The notes: a model not told the origin generated them from the sequence alone. 64,000 nt of DNA from Ensifer canadensis (GCF_017488845.2 NZ_CP083370.1:2046001-2110000); one strand, 5' to 3'. Positions 1 through 9,396 are shown, counted from the stretch's first letter. A program made the numbers and translations.

Positions 1-33
1 CTTCTTCCGATGAATGTGAAGGATAGTCGGCCC

Positions 34-136
34 TACAGCGCCGCGCGTCTTTTAGGATGCGCCAAGGTCGCTGTAGCACTTTGATTGACTGCATGTTTTT
101 GCCCTTTGATCGGATAGGAGTAAAGGAAACATGCAG
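34..136 (+). repeat. RIME-like intergenic palindromic element, full copy
   Basis: Two successive imperfect palindromes. The first has arms TACAGCG/CGCTGTA around an inner GCGCGTC-type stem; the second has arms CTGCATGTTT/AAACATGCAG. The same two-hairpin unit recurs in this window at 18784, 19375, 41279 and 62430 and as partial copies elsewhere. It matches my memory of the rhizobial intergenic mosaic element (RIME) class; the name is inferred, the repetition is seen directly. Confidence 0.8.
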
Positions 137-356
137 GTGCTTGAGCAGTCATCTTTGCCGCGGCGAACTTTCCAGGGTGCAGGGCAAACACGAGATCGTG
201 GCAGATGCTACGCTTCGATCCGCTCAACCCTGACATCCGGACCGACCCTTCAAATTTTCGATGACCACCATCATTCAGTTGTCCCCATCGCAAATCGGGT
301 GGGCGCTGCTTCTTGTCGGCGATACTCAGTGCGCCTCAACCAAGAGGAGCAAGTCC

Positions 357-1106
357 ATGTCCATGCTGCAAGATAAGATCGCAATCGTCACCGGCGCGTC
401 GTCGGGTATCGGCCGCGCGGTCGCAGAACTCTTCGCCACCGAAGGCGCGAAGGTGGTTTTGAACGCCCGCACCCAAGCACCACTCAATGCCGTGGTGGAG
501 GCTATCCGTGCCGAGGGCGGCGAAGCGATCGCCGTCAGCGGCGATGTCGCTGACGAAGATACCCATGCCCGGCTGATTGAGGCCGCCATCAGCCGGTTCG
601 GCGGCCTCGACATTGCCGTCAACAATGCCGGCGCCGTCGGCGCGGTCAGGCCGCTTGCCGAGATCACGGCCGCAGAATGGCAGGAGGTGCTGGCCGCCAA
701 CTTCACCTCCGCCTTCCTCGGCGCCCGCCACCAGATCCCGGCAATGCTCAAGCGCGGCGGCGGATCGCTGGTCTTCACCTCGACCTTCGTCGGCACCAGC
801 GTCGGCATCCCCGGCATGGGCGCCTATGGCGCCTCCAAGGCGGGGTTGATGGGGCTGGTCAAGGGCATCACCGCCGACTATGGCGCGAGCGGCATCCGCG
901 CCAATGCCCTGCTCCCGGGCGGCGTCGACACGCCGGCTGCCGGCAGCCAGGAGCAGAAGGAATGGGCCGCAGGCCTGCATGCGATGAAGCGGATCGCCCA
1001 ACCGGAGGAAATCGCCCGGGCGGCGCTATTCCTGGCAAGCCCGATGGCAAGCTTCGTTGCCGGCACCGCGCTCTACGCCGATGGCGGCAACGCCGCGGTC
1101 AAATGA
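357..1106 (+). CDS. SDR family NAD(P)-dependent oxidoreductase
   Basis: A classical short-chain dehydrogenase/reductase of 249 residues, probably cytosolic. The N-terminal nucleotide-binding motif TGASSGIG, the NNAG motif and the catalytic S...YGASK segment are all present, and the C-terminus has the usual GTALYADGG ending. The substrate cannot be read from the sequence. An open frame continues upstream to 261, but the ATG at 357 has AGGAG seven bases before it and starts the protein just ahead of the Rossmann strand, so it is chosen. No operon partner is obvious; a convergent Lrp-type regulator follows. Confidence 0.9.
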   Translation: MSMLQDKIAIVTGASSGIGRAVAELFATEGAKVVLNARTQAPLNAVVEAIRAEGGEAIAVSGDVADEDTHARLIEAAISRFGGLDIAVNNAGAVGAVRPLAEITAAEWQEVLAANFTSAFLGARHQIPAMLKRGGGSLVFTSTFVGTSVGIPGMGAYGASKAGLMGLVKGITADYGASGIRANALLPGGVDTPAAGSQEQKEWAAGLHAMKRIAQPEEIARAALFLASPMASFVAGTALYADGGNAAVK

Positions 1107-1218
1107 CCATAGCGGCAACGCCGTTGTTGCGCGCCGGAGTAGATCGCCCCGGCGCCTTCGTTTGATGCCGCAGATCGGGGTGCAGTGCCTGCGAAGCTCG
1201 TCCAGTTACATCGAAGCT

Positions 1219-1671
1219 TCAAAGCGGGATTGCCGTCGTCTCCTTGCCGGTGCGGATCACGAAGCTGGTGTAGTATCGCGCGACATTGCTCCCTTCCCCG
1301 AACAGTCGCTCGGTGAGCGCGTCGAGTTCGTCCATGTCCTTCAGGCGCAGCATCAGAAGCGCATCGGTCGCGCCGCTGACGCTATAGGCCTGGGTCACCG
1401 CCGCCTCGGCGGCGACCATATCGAGAAAACGGCGCACATATTGTTCGCCGTGGCGCTCCAGCTCGACGGTGATGATCGCCTTCACCCCTCGGCCCGCTTT
1501 TGCGGGATTGAGAACGGCAACGACGCGGTCGATGATACCAGCGGATCTTAAGCGCCTGATGCGCCGCAGGCAGCTCGACGGCGACAGCCCGACCTCGGTG
1601 GCAAGATCAGCGTTGGTTCGCGACGCATCCTCCTGCATCAGCTTGAGCAGCTTTCTGTCGATCCGATCCAT
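1219..1671 (-). CDS. Lrp/AsnC family transcriptional regulator
   Basis: A 150-residue feast/famine regulator: N-terminal winged helix ([20 protein letters not shown], then [20 protein letters not shown]) and a C-terminal RAM/ActD ligand-binding half. The start at 1671 has GGGGGA just upstream and begins exactly where the family does; a longer frame reaches 1719 but adds only an unrelated leader. It is divergent from the GATE-domain permease at 1786, and a perfect palindrome lies between them, so it probably controls that permease in response to an amino acid or similar small ligand. The effector is unknown. Confidence 0.9.
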   Translation of the reverse strand: MDRIDRKLLKLMQEDASRTNADLATEVGLSPSSCLRRIRRLRSAGIIDRVVAVLNPAKAGRGVKAIITVELERHGEQYVRRFLDMVAAEAAVTQAYSVSGATDALLMLRLKDMDELDALTERLFGEGSNVARYYTSFVIRTGKETTAIPL

Positions 1672-1692
1672 TCCATCCCCCAATTTATGCGC

Positions 1693-1709
1693 GTGCAATT
1701 TTATTGCAC
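1693..1709. promoter_or_regulatory. Putative Lrp-type operator palindrome
   Basis: GTGCAAT-TTT-ATTGCAC is a perfect 7-bp inverted repeat in the 114-bp gap between the divergent Lrp regulator and the permease. Lrp/AsnC proteins commonly bind AT-centred inverted repeats next to their own gene, so autoregulation and control of the permease are inferred. Confidence 0.55.
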
Positions 1710-1785
1710 ATATTCGCATATTTTGACCACAACTGCGAATGGCCCCGCGCTAGTCCTTGGACAACCCATTCAAGGAGGCATCGCC

Positions 1786-2769
1786 ATGACCGTTCACATC
1801 ATCCTCTACCGCAAGACGCTCGCCACTCTCGAAATCTACTGGGACCTGGTGCGCATCATCGTTCCCGTCACGATCGTCACCCATGTCCTGCAGGAACTCG
1901 GCGTGATCCGGGCGGTCGCACCGGCCTTCGAACCGCTGATGACGCTCGTCGGGCTGCCGCCCGAGCTCGCCTTCGCCTGGCTCACCGGCCTCTTGGTCGG
2001 CATCTGGGGCGCGGTCGTGGTCGTCTTTGCGCTGGTGCCGGTTTCGGAACTGACGACCGCCGACATGACCATCTTTTCGGCGCTGATGCTGGTGGCCCAC
2101 GCCATCCCGATCGAACAGCGCATCATCCAAAAAGCAGGCCCTGGCTTCCTGGTCACAGGGGCGCTCAGGATCGGCGGCGGCCTCATCTTCGCGGCACTGC
2201 TACACCAGGTCTTCGCGGCAACCGGCTGGCTCGCCACGCCGCTCAACCCCACATGGATACCGGTCAACGAAGGCTCCGGCTGGATCGCTTTCGCGCTCAG
2301 CACGCTGAAGACGCTCGCCACCATGCTCGTCGTGCTCTTGGCCTTGAGCTGGACGATCGAGATCCTCAAGCTGGTGGGCCTCCTCGGCTGGCTGAACCGG
2401 GGCATGGCGCCGCTCTTCCGCCTTGCGGGCATAAAGCCGCAGACGGTGCCGTTTGCCGCCGTCGGCGTACTCTTGGGGATCTCATATGGCGGCGCGCTGC
2501 TGATCCGTGAGGCACGCGAGGCGAATGTCGAGCCGCGCCAGGTCTTCCTCGCGTGCGTCTTCATGGGCTTTGGCCACAGCCTGGTGGAGGATACGCTGGT
2601 CGTGGTTGCCCTCGGCGCCGATTTCACCAGCGTGTTCTTCGGTCGCCTAGTCTTTGCCATAGCGGCAACGGCGATCGTCGCCCGGGTCATCGTCTCGGCG
2701 CCGGACGCCGTGTTCTTCAAGTCGTACTTCCGCAGGAACGGCAGCGAACTTGCCCCGTCGGAGGCGTAG
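1786..2769 (+). CDS. Nucleoside recognition (GATE) domain membrane protein
   Basis: A 327-residue polytopic inner-membrane protein with about eight hydrophobic segments. Two similar halves carry the glycine-rich GATE / nucleoside-recognition type pattern (for example [17 protein letters not shown] and [15 protein letters not shown]). Relatives include spore-maturation and nucleoside-recognition proteins; the transported solute is not known. The start has a strong AAGGAGG 8 bases upstream; the longer frame back to 1687 would run into the operator region. Divergent from an Lrp regulator, which suggests an amino-acid-type or nutrient-responsive transport role. Confidence 0.8.
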   Translation: MTVHIILYRKTLATLEIYWDLVRIIVPVTIVTHVLQELGVIRAVAPAFEPLMTLVGLPPELAFAWLTGLLVGIWGAVVVVFALVPVSELTTADMTIFSALMLVAHAIPIEQRIIQKAGPGFLVTGALRIGGGLIFAALLHQVFAATGWLATPLNPTWIPVNEGSGWIAFALSTLKTLATMLVVLLALSWTIEILKLVGLLGWLNRGMAPLFRLAGIKPQTVPFAAVGVLLGISYGGALLIREAREANVEPRQVFLACVFMGFGHSLVEDTLVVVALGADFTSVFFGRLVFAIAATAIVARVIVSAPDAVFFKSYFRRNGSELAPSEA

Positions 2770-2790
2770 TGGCAGCAGGGCGCGGTCCGG

Positions 2791-3828
2791 CTACTCGGCC
2801 GCGACCTCGGCCGGCGCACCCGCTTGCGCTGCCACCCGCCCGAACATGGCGCGATAGGCGGCGGGCGTCGTCGAAAGCTGCTGGCGAAAGTGATGCCGCA
2901 GCGTCTGGGTCGAGCCGAAGCCCGAGCCTTCGGCCACCTGTTCCATGCCAACAGTGCTTTCCTCCAGCAACTGCCGGGCCCGCGCCAGCCGCTCGCCAAG
3001 CAGCCAGCGCGCCGGCGTTGTGCCGGTGGCCGCCTCGAAGCGGCGCAGGAAGGTGCGTTCGCTCATGCCCGCTGCTTTCGCCAGCGCCGCGATCGAGAAA
3101 TCCTCACCGAGCCGCGCGCGCATCCGGTCGATCAAGGGCCCGAGGCGCGCGCTCTCGTGCACTTCCGGCACCGCCCTTTCGATAAATTGCGCCTGCCCGC
3201 CATCGCGGTGTGGCGGCACGACGAGGCGCCGCGCCACCCTGTTTGCCGCCTCGCTGCCGAAATCGCGGCGAATGAGATGCAGGCAGAGATCGATGCCGGC
3301 GGCACTGCCGGCAGACGTCAGCACCGCGCCGCTATCGACATAGAGCACGTCGGGCACCACCTCGACATCAGGGTAGAGCGCCCTGAGCTTGTCGGTGTAG
3401 CGCCAATGGGTCGTTGCCCTGAGGCCAGAGAGCAGACCGGCCGCCGCCAGCACGAAGACGCCGGAGCAGATGGAGAGAACCCGCGCGCCGCGCGCATGTG
3501 CCGCCCGCAGGGCCTGGCACAGGGCTTCAGGCACCGGGGTATCGGCACCGCGCCAGCCGGGCACGATGATGGTTCCGGCCTCAGCCAGGAGATCGAGCCC
3601 GCCATCGGCCGTCAGCCTGATGCCGCCGGTGGCCCTCAGTTCCCCCGGTTCGATCGCCGCAACGGCGAAGCAATACCACCCCTCGCCCATCTCAGGCCTG
3701 GGCAGGCCGAACATCTCCACCGCCACGCCGAACTCGAAGGTGCAGAGACCATCATAGGCGAGAGCGACGACGAGTGGATTGGCTGGTGATGGCGATGTGA
3801 CAGACGGTTTTGGCATGATCTTGAGCAT
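2791..3828 (-). CDS. ftrA: GlxA/FtrA-type AraC family transcriptional regulator
   Basis: About 345 residues with an N-terminal DJ-1/PfpI-like (class I glutamine amidotransferase fold) domain, including the nucleophile-elbow region ARVLSICSGVFVLAAAG, and a C-terminal AraC double helix-turn-helix (SIAALAKAAGMSERTFLRRFEAATG ... FGSTQTLRHHF). This domain pair defines the GlxA/FtrA group, and the divergent rhodanese gene at 3920 is the usual partner of ftrA in rhizobia as I recall. Start choice is weak: ATGs at 3828 and 3816 both precede the conserved PSV..NPLVVALAYDG region and neither has a strong ribosome binding site. Confidence 0.85.
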   Translation of the reverse strand: MLKIMPKPSVTSPSPANPLVVALAYDGLCTFEFGVAVEMFGLPRPEMGEGWYCFAVAAIEPGELRATGGIRLTADGGLDLLAEAGTIIVPGWRGADTPVPEALCQALRAAHARGARVLSICSGVFVLAAAGLLSGLRATTHWRYTDKLRALYPDVEVVPDVLYVDSGAVLTSAGSAAGIDLCLHLIRRDFGSEAANRVARRLVVPPHRDGGQAQFIERAVPEVHESARLGPLIDRMRARLGEDFSIAALAKAAGMSERTFLRRFEAATGTTPARWLLGERLARARQLLEESTVGMEQVAEGSGFGSTQTLRHHFRQQLSTTPAAYRAMFGRVAAQAGAPAEVAAE

Positions 3829-3919
3829 ATATGGCAAACCTGCCATCTGCCAGCCCCTTTCCGACATTGCTACAACCCTCCTCGTCAACCGCCCAAGGCC
3901 AGAGCCACAGGAGAGAAAG

Positions 3920-4351
3920 ATGAGCTACGTCACCGAAACCCAGGCCGCAGCACCCGAGATCGCCATTGCCCATTTCGCCCGCCGCCTGAGCGTCGAGACC
4001 GATTGCTCCGACGTTGCCGCCGCGCTGAAGAAGGGCGAACAGGATTTCGTGCTGCTGCACGTGGTCGGAACCGAGGCCGCCTATGCCCGCCGCCATGTGC
4101 CGGGCGCGATCCACCTGCCCCACCGCGAGATCAGCGCAGAGCGTTTGGCCGAATGGCCGGCCGACACCCTGTTCGTCCCCTATTGCGCTGGGCCGCATTG
4201 CAACGGCGCCGACCAGGCGGCGCTGAAGATCGCCCGGCTCGGACGACCGGTGAAGATCATGATCGGCGGCATTACCGGCTGGGAAGACGAAGGCCTGGCC
4301 TTCGCTTCAGGCGCCGCCCCCGGCGAACCCCGGCTGCTGCTTGCCGCCTGA
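3920..4351 (+). CDS. Rhodanese-like domain protein
   Basis: A 143-residue single-domain rhodanese (sulfurtransferase fold). It shows the RRHVPGAIHLPHREI motif and an active-site loop YCAGPHCNGA with a cysteine in the catalytic position, followed by the GGITGWEDEG C-terminal signature. AGGAGAG lies directly upstream of the chosen ATG. It is divergent from the FtrA-type regulator, so the regulator likely controls it; the physiological thiol or sulfur acceptor is not known. The extra 47 residues available upstream overlap the regulator start region and are discarded. Confidence 0.88.
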   Translation: MSYVTETQAAAPEIAIAHFARRLSVETDCSDVAAALKKGEQDFVLLHVVGTEAAYARRHVPGAIHLPHREISAERLAEWPADTLFVPYCAGPHCNGADQAALKIARLGRPVKIMIGGITGWEDEGLAFASGAAPGEPRLLLAA

Positions 4352-4370
4352 GCGCTACTCCTGCGATGCA

Positions 4371-4397
4371 GATGGCCCGCGGATCAGGCGGGCCATC
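4371..4397 (+). terminator. Candidate terminator hairpin after the rhodanese gene
   Basis: GATGGCCCGC and GCGGGCCATC form a perfect 10-bp stem with a 7-base loop, 20 bases after the rhodanese stop. No T-run follows, so it may be a factor-dependent or RNA-stabilising hairpin. Confidence 0.45.
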
Positions 4398-4528
4398 GCT
4401 GGCTCCCCGGGCCGGATTCGATTGTGCGCGTATCCATGCACTCCACCAAACGGCCACCTTGGCGGATCGGCGCAAACACGCCAAGGTAGCCGGCAGGATC
4501 ACCCCTGCCAGCCCCCTTGAGGAGCCCT

Positions 4529-4999
4529 ATGACGATTGCCATTTCCACGCGCCCATTCGAGCATCGCGATGTCGCCACGGTGCTGGCGCTGATGCGCGGT
4601 CTTGCCGTCTTCGAAGGCTATATCGACAAGTTTGCCGTCACTGAGCGGGACCTGATCGACCACGGCCTTTGCGACAGCCCGCGCTTCGGGGTCTTCGTGG
4701 CGGAGCTCGACGGTCGCGTCGTCGGCATCGCCGTCCAGTATGTCATTCCCTGGACCTATGACCTGAAGCCAACGGTGGTTTTGAAGGAACTGTTCGTCGA
4801 GGAAACCGCGCGCTCTTCAGGCGCGGGCGCTGCCCTCATCGAAGCGCTGAAGCGCTACGCCGCCGAAATCGGCGCGCCGCGCATCAACTGGACCGTGCTT
4901 GCCGGCAACGCCCCGGCCAAACGCTTCTACCGGCGTCACGGCGGCGGGCCCGACGAAGTCTGGGAACCGTGGACGATGCCGGTGCCGTCAGGCAACTAA
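4529..4999 (+). CDS. GNAT family N-acetyltransferase
   Basis: A 156-residue acetyltransferase of the GCN5 fold. The acetyl-CoA region reads LKELFVEETARSSGAGAALIEAL, followed by the ..AGNAPAKRFYRRHGG motif typical of the final beta-alpha of GNATs close to diamine (spermidine/spermine) acetyltransferases. The ATG has GAGGAG five bases upstream; an in-frame TTG at 4517 overlaps that site and is less likely. The substrate is not established. It stands alone between a rhodanese gene and a repeat-bearing spacer. Confidence 0.82.
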   Translation: MTIAISTRPFEHRDVATVLALMRGLAVFEGYIDKFAVTERDLIDHGLCDSPRFGVFVAELDGRVVGIAVQYVIPWTYDLKPTVVLKELFVEETARSSGAGAALIEALKRYAAEIGAPRINWTVLAGNAPAKRFYRRHGGGPDEVWEPWTMPVPSGN

Positions 5000-5237
5000 C
5001 CGACATCGCGGCAGTGAGCGCGTTCGCAAGCGCACGCAGACGCGGGTGACAGCACCTGTGCGGCGCAACGGCCGCTCGTTGTATGGGATGGTCTATCGTT
5101 GCAATTCATGCTGCCCCCTCGACCTAGCGCCCGCCCGCACCATATTGCCGCGCAAGCCGGAAAATGGCGTCACGCGGTGTCCTCCCGTTGCGGAAACGAC
5201 GGCGCTGCGCTTCACGCCGCAACACATTAATCCCGCT

Positions 5238-5283
5238 GCATAATACCTTGAATCGATTCCGATTTGAGGCATTGTGCGGTGGC
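5238..5283 (+). repeat. Partial RIME-like element (second hairpin only)
   Basis: CTGCATAAT ... ATTGTGCGG around an AATCGATTCCGATT centre corresponds to the second palindrome of the RIME-like unit, without the first. The rest of the 5000-5397 spacer shows no coding signal. Confidence 0.5.
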
Positions 5284-5397
5284 AATTGCGCCGCCCAAGC
5301 AGTCGAGGAGCCAGGACGGCGTTTCTGGCACGAGCAAAGTAAGCGCAGTTTTTGCCGGCGGAAGAAACGGAGCCGGAAGTCGGAGGATAGAGGCCCA

Positions 5398-5817
5398 ATG
5401 AATGCATCGGAACACATCGACCAGTTGATTGCCGGGATTAGCGACTGGCGCGGCAAGACACTCGCCAGCCTGCGCAAAAGCATCCTTGGAGCAGACAAGG
5501 AGATAGCAGAGGAATGGAAGTGGATGGGAAGCCCGGTGTGGTCTCGCGATGGCATCATCGCGGTCGGCAACGCCCACAAGGATAAGGTGAAGCTTACCTT
5601 CTCTCACGGCGCGAGCCTGCCGGACCCTGAAAATCTGTTCAACAACGGCTTTGGCGGCAAGGTCTGGCGCGCGATCGACGTCTTTGAAGGTGACGAGATC
5701 GACGAGCGCGCGCTGCAGAACCTCGTCCGCGCCGCCATCGACTACAACCAGGCCAAGGCGAAGAAGAAGGCGTCTTCGGGCAGCCGGGCAAAGGCGGCCA
5801 AAAACACGGACGCATGA
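5398..5817 (+). CDS. DUF1801 family protein
   Basis: A 139-residue protein with the DUF1801 pattern: W-G-K-TLASLRKSIL, EEWKWMGSPVWSRDGIIAVGN, then VKLTFSHGASLPDPENLFN and a RAIDVFEGDEIDERAL stretch. Function of the family is not established; some members are linked to iron-sulfur or stress contexts. The C-terminal tail is lysine- and alanine-rich (AKAKKKASSGSRAKAAKN). Two purine-rich stretches (GGAGG and AGAGG) precede the ATG. The frame is open far upstream, but those 78 residues cross a RIME fragment and are not coding-like. Confidence 0.8.
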   Translation: MNASEHIDQLIAGISDWRGKTLASLRKSILGADKEIAEEWKWMGSPVWSRDGIIAVGNAHKDKVKLTFSHGASLPDPENLFNNGFGGKVWRAIDVFEGDEIDERALQNLVRAAIDYNQAKAKKKASSGSRAKAAKNTDA

Positions 5818-5981
5818 TGCGGCCGCTTGTCCCTGCCGGCGCCGACACAGGACTGGCGACAAACCGACTGTTCGCTATTTTGCAAGAATGGAAATGGCGT
5901 TGCGAAGCGGCACAAGAATTGCGCTCCGGTGCGTTTGGTCATGCCCGCCGGATCGTTGCCAGGGCGCGCCGCATATCCACC

Positions 5982-6086
5982 TAGAGCATTTCCAGGAAAA
6001 GTGCGAAGCGGTTTTCCGTCAGGGAATGCGCAAAAACAAAGAGATAGAGCGTGTCCGTGACTCCGTTTAAACCGGAAACGCTCTAG
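5982..6086 (+). repeat. About 100-bp MITE-like intergenic repeat, copy 1
   Basis: Starts TAGAGCATTTCC and ends GGAAACGCTCTAG, so the ends are near-perfect inverted repeats of about 11 bp. The inner sequence (AAGTGCGAAGCGG, AACAAAGAGATAGAGCG) recurs at 13294, 41604 and 42439. No coding capacity is seen. Confidence 0.8.
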
Positions 6087-6167
6087 CCCCTCCCGCGTGC
6101 CGACCGACGGAAAAGGTGGCGCGAACACGCGCCGCGCCGTTTTGCCGTCAACAGATGCGGCGGACCG

Positions 6168-7400
6168 TCAGTGCCCGCCGAGCACCAGTGTCTGCACCGG
6201 CAGCATCAGCGCCTGCATACGCAGGATCATCGCATGCACCAGGCCGACCGTGTCGACAACGTGCAGATAGATCCCGCGCAGCGTGCTGGTGCCGGGTGCT
6301 TCCAACTCGTCATGGCTGTTGGTGTAAGCGTTGGCGATGCAACTGCTGCCCGGTGGAAGCCCTTCGAGGCCGCCGGGATAGAGCGGCTCAAGGTAAACGG
6401 TGATCGTGCCGGGCGCCGCCAGTTGCGAGAGGTCGATCAGTTGATCGCTCGCCCTCAGCTGTCCGCCGGCGATCACGGCCTGCACCTCCGTCACCACCAT
6501 CGGGATGATGGTGAAGGGTTTGCCGACGCAGGTGGCCTCGGCAATCATGCCGACTTTCAACACCTGCGCCTCGATCTGGCCGAACCCGGCGATCAGCGCC
6601 ACGCGACCGGCCTCAGACGGTACCATAATGCCCGCCGGGCGCAGCATCGGGTTGACGACTTCGCCGACCCTGAGCGTGAATTGCTGCAGCGTGCCGGAAA
6701 AGCCGGCGCGCACGGTGGTCTTGTCGAGCTCCACCTGAGCCTGTTTGAGGGCTGCCTCGGCGCTTGCCTTCTGCGATGGCAGCAGCGACGCGATCTTCGT
6801 TTCCAGCGTGCGCTTGTTGGCAGTGGCCGCGTCGACCGCTCCCCTGCGGCCGTCAGCCGCCACCTGCAGCCGCTCGATCTCACGCGGAGCCACGACATTG
6901 GGGTTGCGGCGCATCAGCTCCGTCTGGGTCTCGAGCTGGTCCTGTGCCTGAAGAAAGGCGCCTTGCGCCTGCTGGATCAGCCCGTCGGCGGCGGCAAGCT
7001 CAGTCTGCGCCACCGTGGTTTCGGCCTCGACCTCGGCAATCTGCCGACGTGCAAGCTCGATCGCCGCTTCCTGTTCGGTACTGTCGAGCTTGAACAGCGG
7101 CGCACCAGCCTCCACCATTTGATGGCGCTGGACATAGACCTCGGCCACACGCCCGCCCGTCTCCGGCAGAATGGTAACGGTGCGGAACACCGAGGTGACG
7201 TTCTTGGTCGACGGATGGAAATAGAACACCAGGGTGATCAATGTCAGCGTCAGCATCAGACAGGCGGTGATGCCGTACCGAAGTTCGAACCAGACGGAAT
7301 AGAGCGTGATTTCGTGGCCGAACCTCTTGCCCTGGACATACCGGCGAAAGAGATAGTCGGGAAGGATGGTCAGCATCGAGCAAAGCAGGAACTCGAACAT
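6168..7400 (-). CDS. HlyD family secretion/membrane fusion protein
   Basis: A 410-residue periplasmic adaptor. A hydrophobic anchor lies around residues 45-65, then a biotinyl-lipoyl-like segment (VTILPETGGRVAEVYVQRHQMVEAGAPLFKLD), a long alpha-helical hairpin rich in Q, A and E, the second lipoyl half (KTTVRAGFSGTLQQFTLRVGEVV) and a beta-barrel end. It lies 3 bases after the small membrane protein at 7404-7868, as one operon. Adaptors like this join an inner-membrane pump to an outer-membrane channel, but no ABC, MFS or RND pump lies beside it, so the partner is unknown. Confidence 0.85.
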   Translation of the reverse strand: MFEFLLCSMLTILPDYLFRRYVQGKRFGHEITLYSVWFELRYGITACLMLTLTLITLVFYFHPSTKNVTSVFRTVTILPETGGRVAEVYVQRHQMVEAGAPLFKLDSTEQEAAIELARRQIAEVEAETTVAQTELAAADGLIQQAQGAFLQAQDQLETQTELMRRNPNVVAPREIERLQVAADGRRGAVDAATANKRTLETKIASLLPSQKASAEAALKQAQVELDKTTVRAGFSGTLQQFTLRVGEVVNPMLRPAGIMVPSEAGRVALIAGFGQIEAQVLKVGMIAEATCVGKPFTIIPMVVTEVQAVIAGGQLRASDQLIDLSQLAAPGTITVYLEPLYPGGLEGLPPGSSCIANAYTNSHDELEAPGTSTLRGIYLHVVDTVGLVHAMILRMQALMLPVQTLVLGGH

Positions 7401-7403
7401 GGC

Positions 7404-7868
7404 TCATGCCCTCCCATCATTCGAGGTCGGCTCGACCCTGGTTTCGACAGCCGACGCCGCCGGCTCGGGAACAACAGGGTGATCGACACGGACGTGCCCA
7501 TGGGCGTCCAGCTCCGGCTCCGGTTCGCGGCCCGACATTTTCTCCAGCGAACGCGCGATCGATCTGAGCGGCGACCAGATGTCGGGCAGATCCACCAGAG
7601 CCAAGATCAACCCCGCGATCCAGAAGAGATGATTGTGCGTAAACAGCGCGATCAGCGCCAGCACTGCCACGACCTCGAACTTCGCCTTGCTCCCCCCGTG
7701 GGCCATCTGCTCGGGCAGGGCATGCAGGCGCAGGTAGAGCGTGCCGATCCCGAAGATTGCGAGCAGCAGGAACACCACGACGAAATTGAACAGAAGGTCA
7801 GACTGCCCGGGCGGCGTGACGAACATCGGCAGATGTTCGATCGCTTTTGGATGTATCAAGTCTGCCAT
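7404..7868 (-). CDS. Small integral membrane protein upstream of HlyD
   Basis: A 154-residue protein with three hydrophobic stretches (around residues 25-45, 60-80 and 82-100) and a charged C-terminal tail containing SLEKMSGREPEPELDAHGH. I do not recognise the family. The start ATG at 7868 has GGGGGAG upstream; a TTG 15 bases earlier is also in frame but lies inside that site. Its stop is 3 bases before the HlyD start, so the two are surely co-transcribed, and it may be the membrane partner of that adaptor. The arrangement parallels the DUF3302-HlyD pair at 9827-11010. Confidence 0.75.
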   Translation of the reverse strand: MADLIHPKAIEHLPMFVTPPGQSDLLFNFVVVFLLLAIFGIGTLYLRLHALPEQMAHGGSKAKFEVVAVLALIALFTHNHLFWIAGLILALVDLPDIWSPLRSIARSLEKMSGREPEPELDAHGHVRVDHPVVPEPAASAVETRVEPTSNDGRA

Positions 7869-8051
7869 CTCCGTCTCCCCCAACGCATGTCAGGTTATAG
7901 TCTCGATTTCAGAGAGTTAGCACACAATTTGCGCTTGTAAGCAAAGTCTTTTTTACCGTATCCCCGATCACGGTTGATATCAGCCGGTCGCGTCCGGCGG
8001 GCCTTGCCGGCCACCGCCCCTCCATCATTGCGTCAGGAGCCAGCGAGCCCT

Positions 8052-8087
8052 TGTAGAGGCACACTCACCTGTAGAGGCACACTCACC
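8052..8087. repeat. 18-bp tandem duplication
   Basis: TGTAGAGGCACACTCACC occurs twice head to tail with no mismatch, in the non-coding gap between the small membrane protein gene and the NADH dehydrogenase. Confidence 0.8.
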
Positions 8088-8127
8088 ACCCGCGATGCTC
8101 AGGCCCGCCGGCTGTCATGCCGCACCG

Positions 8128-9396
8128 CTATTGCCCGTCGCGCAAAGTCTCTTTCTGGGTAATCAACCGGGCGCTGTGCTGGCCACTCAAATAGGTCCAG
8201 AACCAGCTCCAGGCGACGGCGAAGCGGCTGCGCGTGCCGATCAGGAAATAGATATGGGCGATGCCCCAGATCCACCAGGCAAGCGCACCCTTGAGCTTGA
8301 AGCGGCCGAAATCGATGATCGCCGCCCGCCGACCGATCGTCGCCAGGCTGCCCTGATGGCGGTAGCGAAAATCGCCGGGCGGCTTGCCGCCACCAAGGCG
8401 TGCGCGGATGACCTTCGCGACATAGGCACCCTGCTGCTTTGCGGCCGGCGCGATCCCCGGCACCGGCTTGCCTCCGTCATAGGTGACGGAGGCCGTATCG
8501 CCGATGACGAAGATATCGTCATGACCTGGCGCCTCAAGATCGGCGCCGACGATCGCGCGGCCGGCCCGATCCTCGGCAATGCCGAGCCAACGGGCGGCGG
8601 GCGACGCCTGGACGCCGGCGGCCCAGACGAGCGTCCGGCTGGCAACGAAAGTCTCGCCGATCGTCACCCCTTCGGCGGTGCAGTCCGTCACCGGCGTTCC
8701 GGTCCGGACCTCCACGCCCAACCTTTCCAGTTCACGCCGGGCATAATCGGACAGGTCCTCGCTGAAGGCAGCCAGAATGCGCGGCCCCGCCTCCACCAGG
8801 ATCACCCGGGCCTTTCGGGTATCGATGCGGCGAAACTCGCTCGGCAGCGTGCGGTGGGCCATTTCGGCGATGATGCCGGCAAGCTCGACGCCCGTCGGCC
8901 CGGCGCCGATCACGGTGAAGGTCAACAGCGCCTCGCGCACGGCCGGGTCTTCCTCGAGTTCCGCCTTTTCGAAAGCGATGAGCACGCGGCGACGGATGGT
9001 GGTCGCGTCCTCCAGCGTCTTCAGACCCGGCGCCACCGGCTCCCATTCGTCATGGCCGAAATAGGCATGCGTCGCGCCGGTGGCGATCGCCAGCGTGTCG
9101 TAGCCGATCGCCTGCCCGCCCTTGAGCGTCACCGTCTTGGCGGCAGCATCGACGCCGGTAACCTCGCCCAGAAGCGTCGTTACCTCCGGCCGGTCGCGAT
9201 AGAGATTGCGGATCGGCCAGGCGATCTCCGACGTAGCGATCAGCGTGGTCGCGACCTGGTAGAGCAGCGGCTGGAATAGATGGTGGTTTCGCCGGTCGAT
9301 CAGCGTGATACGCACCGGCGCGCCGGCAAGCCCGTTGACGAGCTGCAGCCCGCCAAACCCTCCACCGACGACGACGACATGATGCCTGTCCTGCAT
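8128..9396 (-). CDS. ndh: Type II NADH:quinone oxidoreductase (NDH-2)
   Basis: A 422-residue single-subunit FAD dehydrogenase that passes electrons from NADH to quinone without pumping protons. It has the FAD-binding start HVVVVGGGFGG, the second Rossmann motif TFTVIGAGPTGVELAG for NAD(P)H, the AAGVQASP quinone-side region and the FAD-contact IFVIGDTA. The C-terminal 45 residues are aromatic and hydrophobic (WWIWGIAHIYFLIG, WSWFWTYLSG), as in membrane-docked NDH-2. ATG 9396 is chosen because GGGAT sits at good spacing; 9402 would be too close. Monocistronic, between two HlyD-type operons. Confidence 0.88.
   Translation of the reverse strand: MQDRHHVVVVGGGFGGLQLVNGLAGAPVRITLIDRRNHHLFQPLLYQVATTLIATSEIAWPIRNLYRDRPEVTTLLGEVTGVDAAAKTVTLKGGQAIGYDTLAIATGATHAYFGHDEWEPVAPGLKTLEDATTIRRRVLIAFEKAELEEDPAVREALLTFTVIGAGPTGVELAGIIAEMAHRTLPSEFRRIDTRKARVILVEAGPRILAAFSEDLSDYARRELERLGVEVRTGTPVTDCTAEGVTIGETFVASRTLVWAAGVQASPAARWLGIAEDRAGRAIVGADLEAPGHDDIFVIGDTASVTYDGGKPVPGIAPAAKQQGAYVAKVIRARLGGGKPPGDFRYRHQGSLATIGRRAAIIDFGRFKLKGALAWWIWGIAHIYFLIGTRSRFAVAWSWFWTYLSGQHSARLITQKETLRDGQ

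Noticed and set aside
1836..2999. 387-codon minus-strand frame
   Set aside because: Shadow across the permease and the end of the ftrA gene; no start signal and no family features.
6171..7940. 589-codon open frame on the plus strand
   Set aside because: It is the antisense shadow of the HlyD-type and small membrane protein genes; its translation is His/Arg/Gln-rich and has no ribosome binding site.
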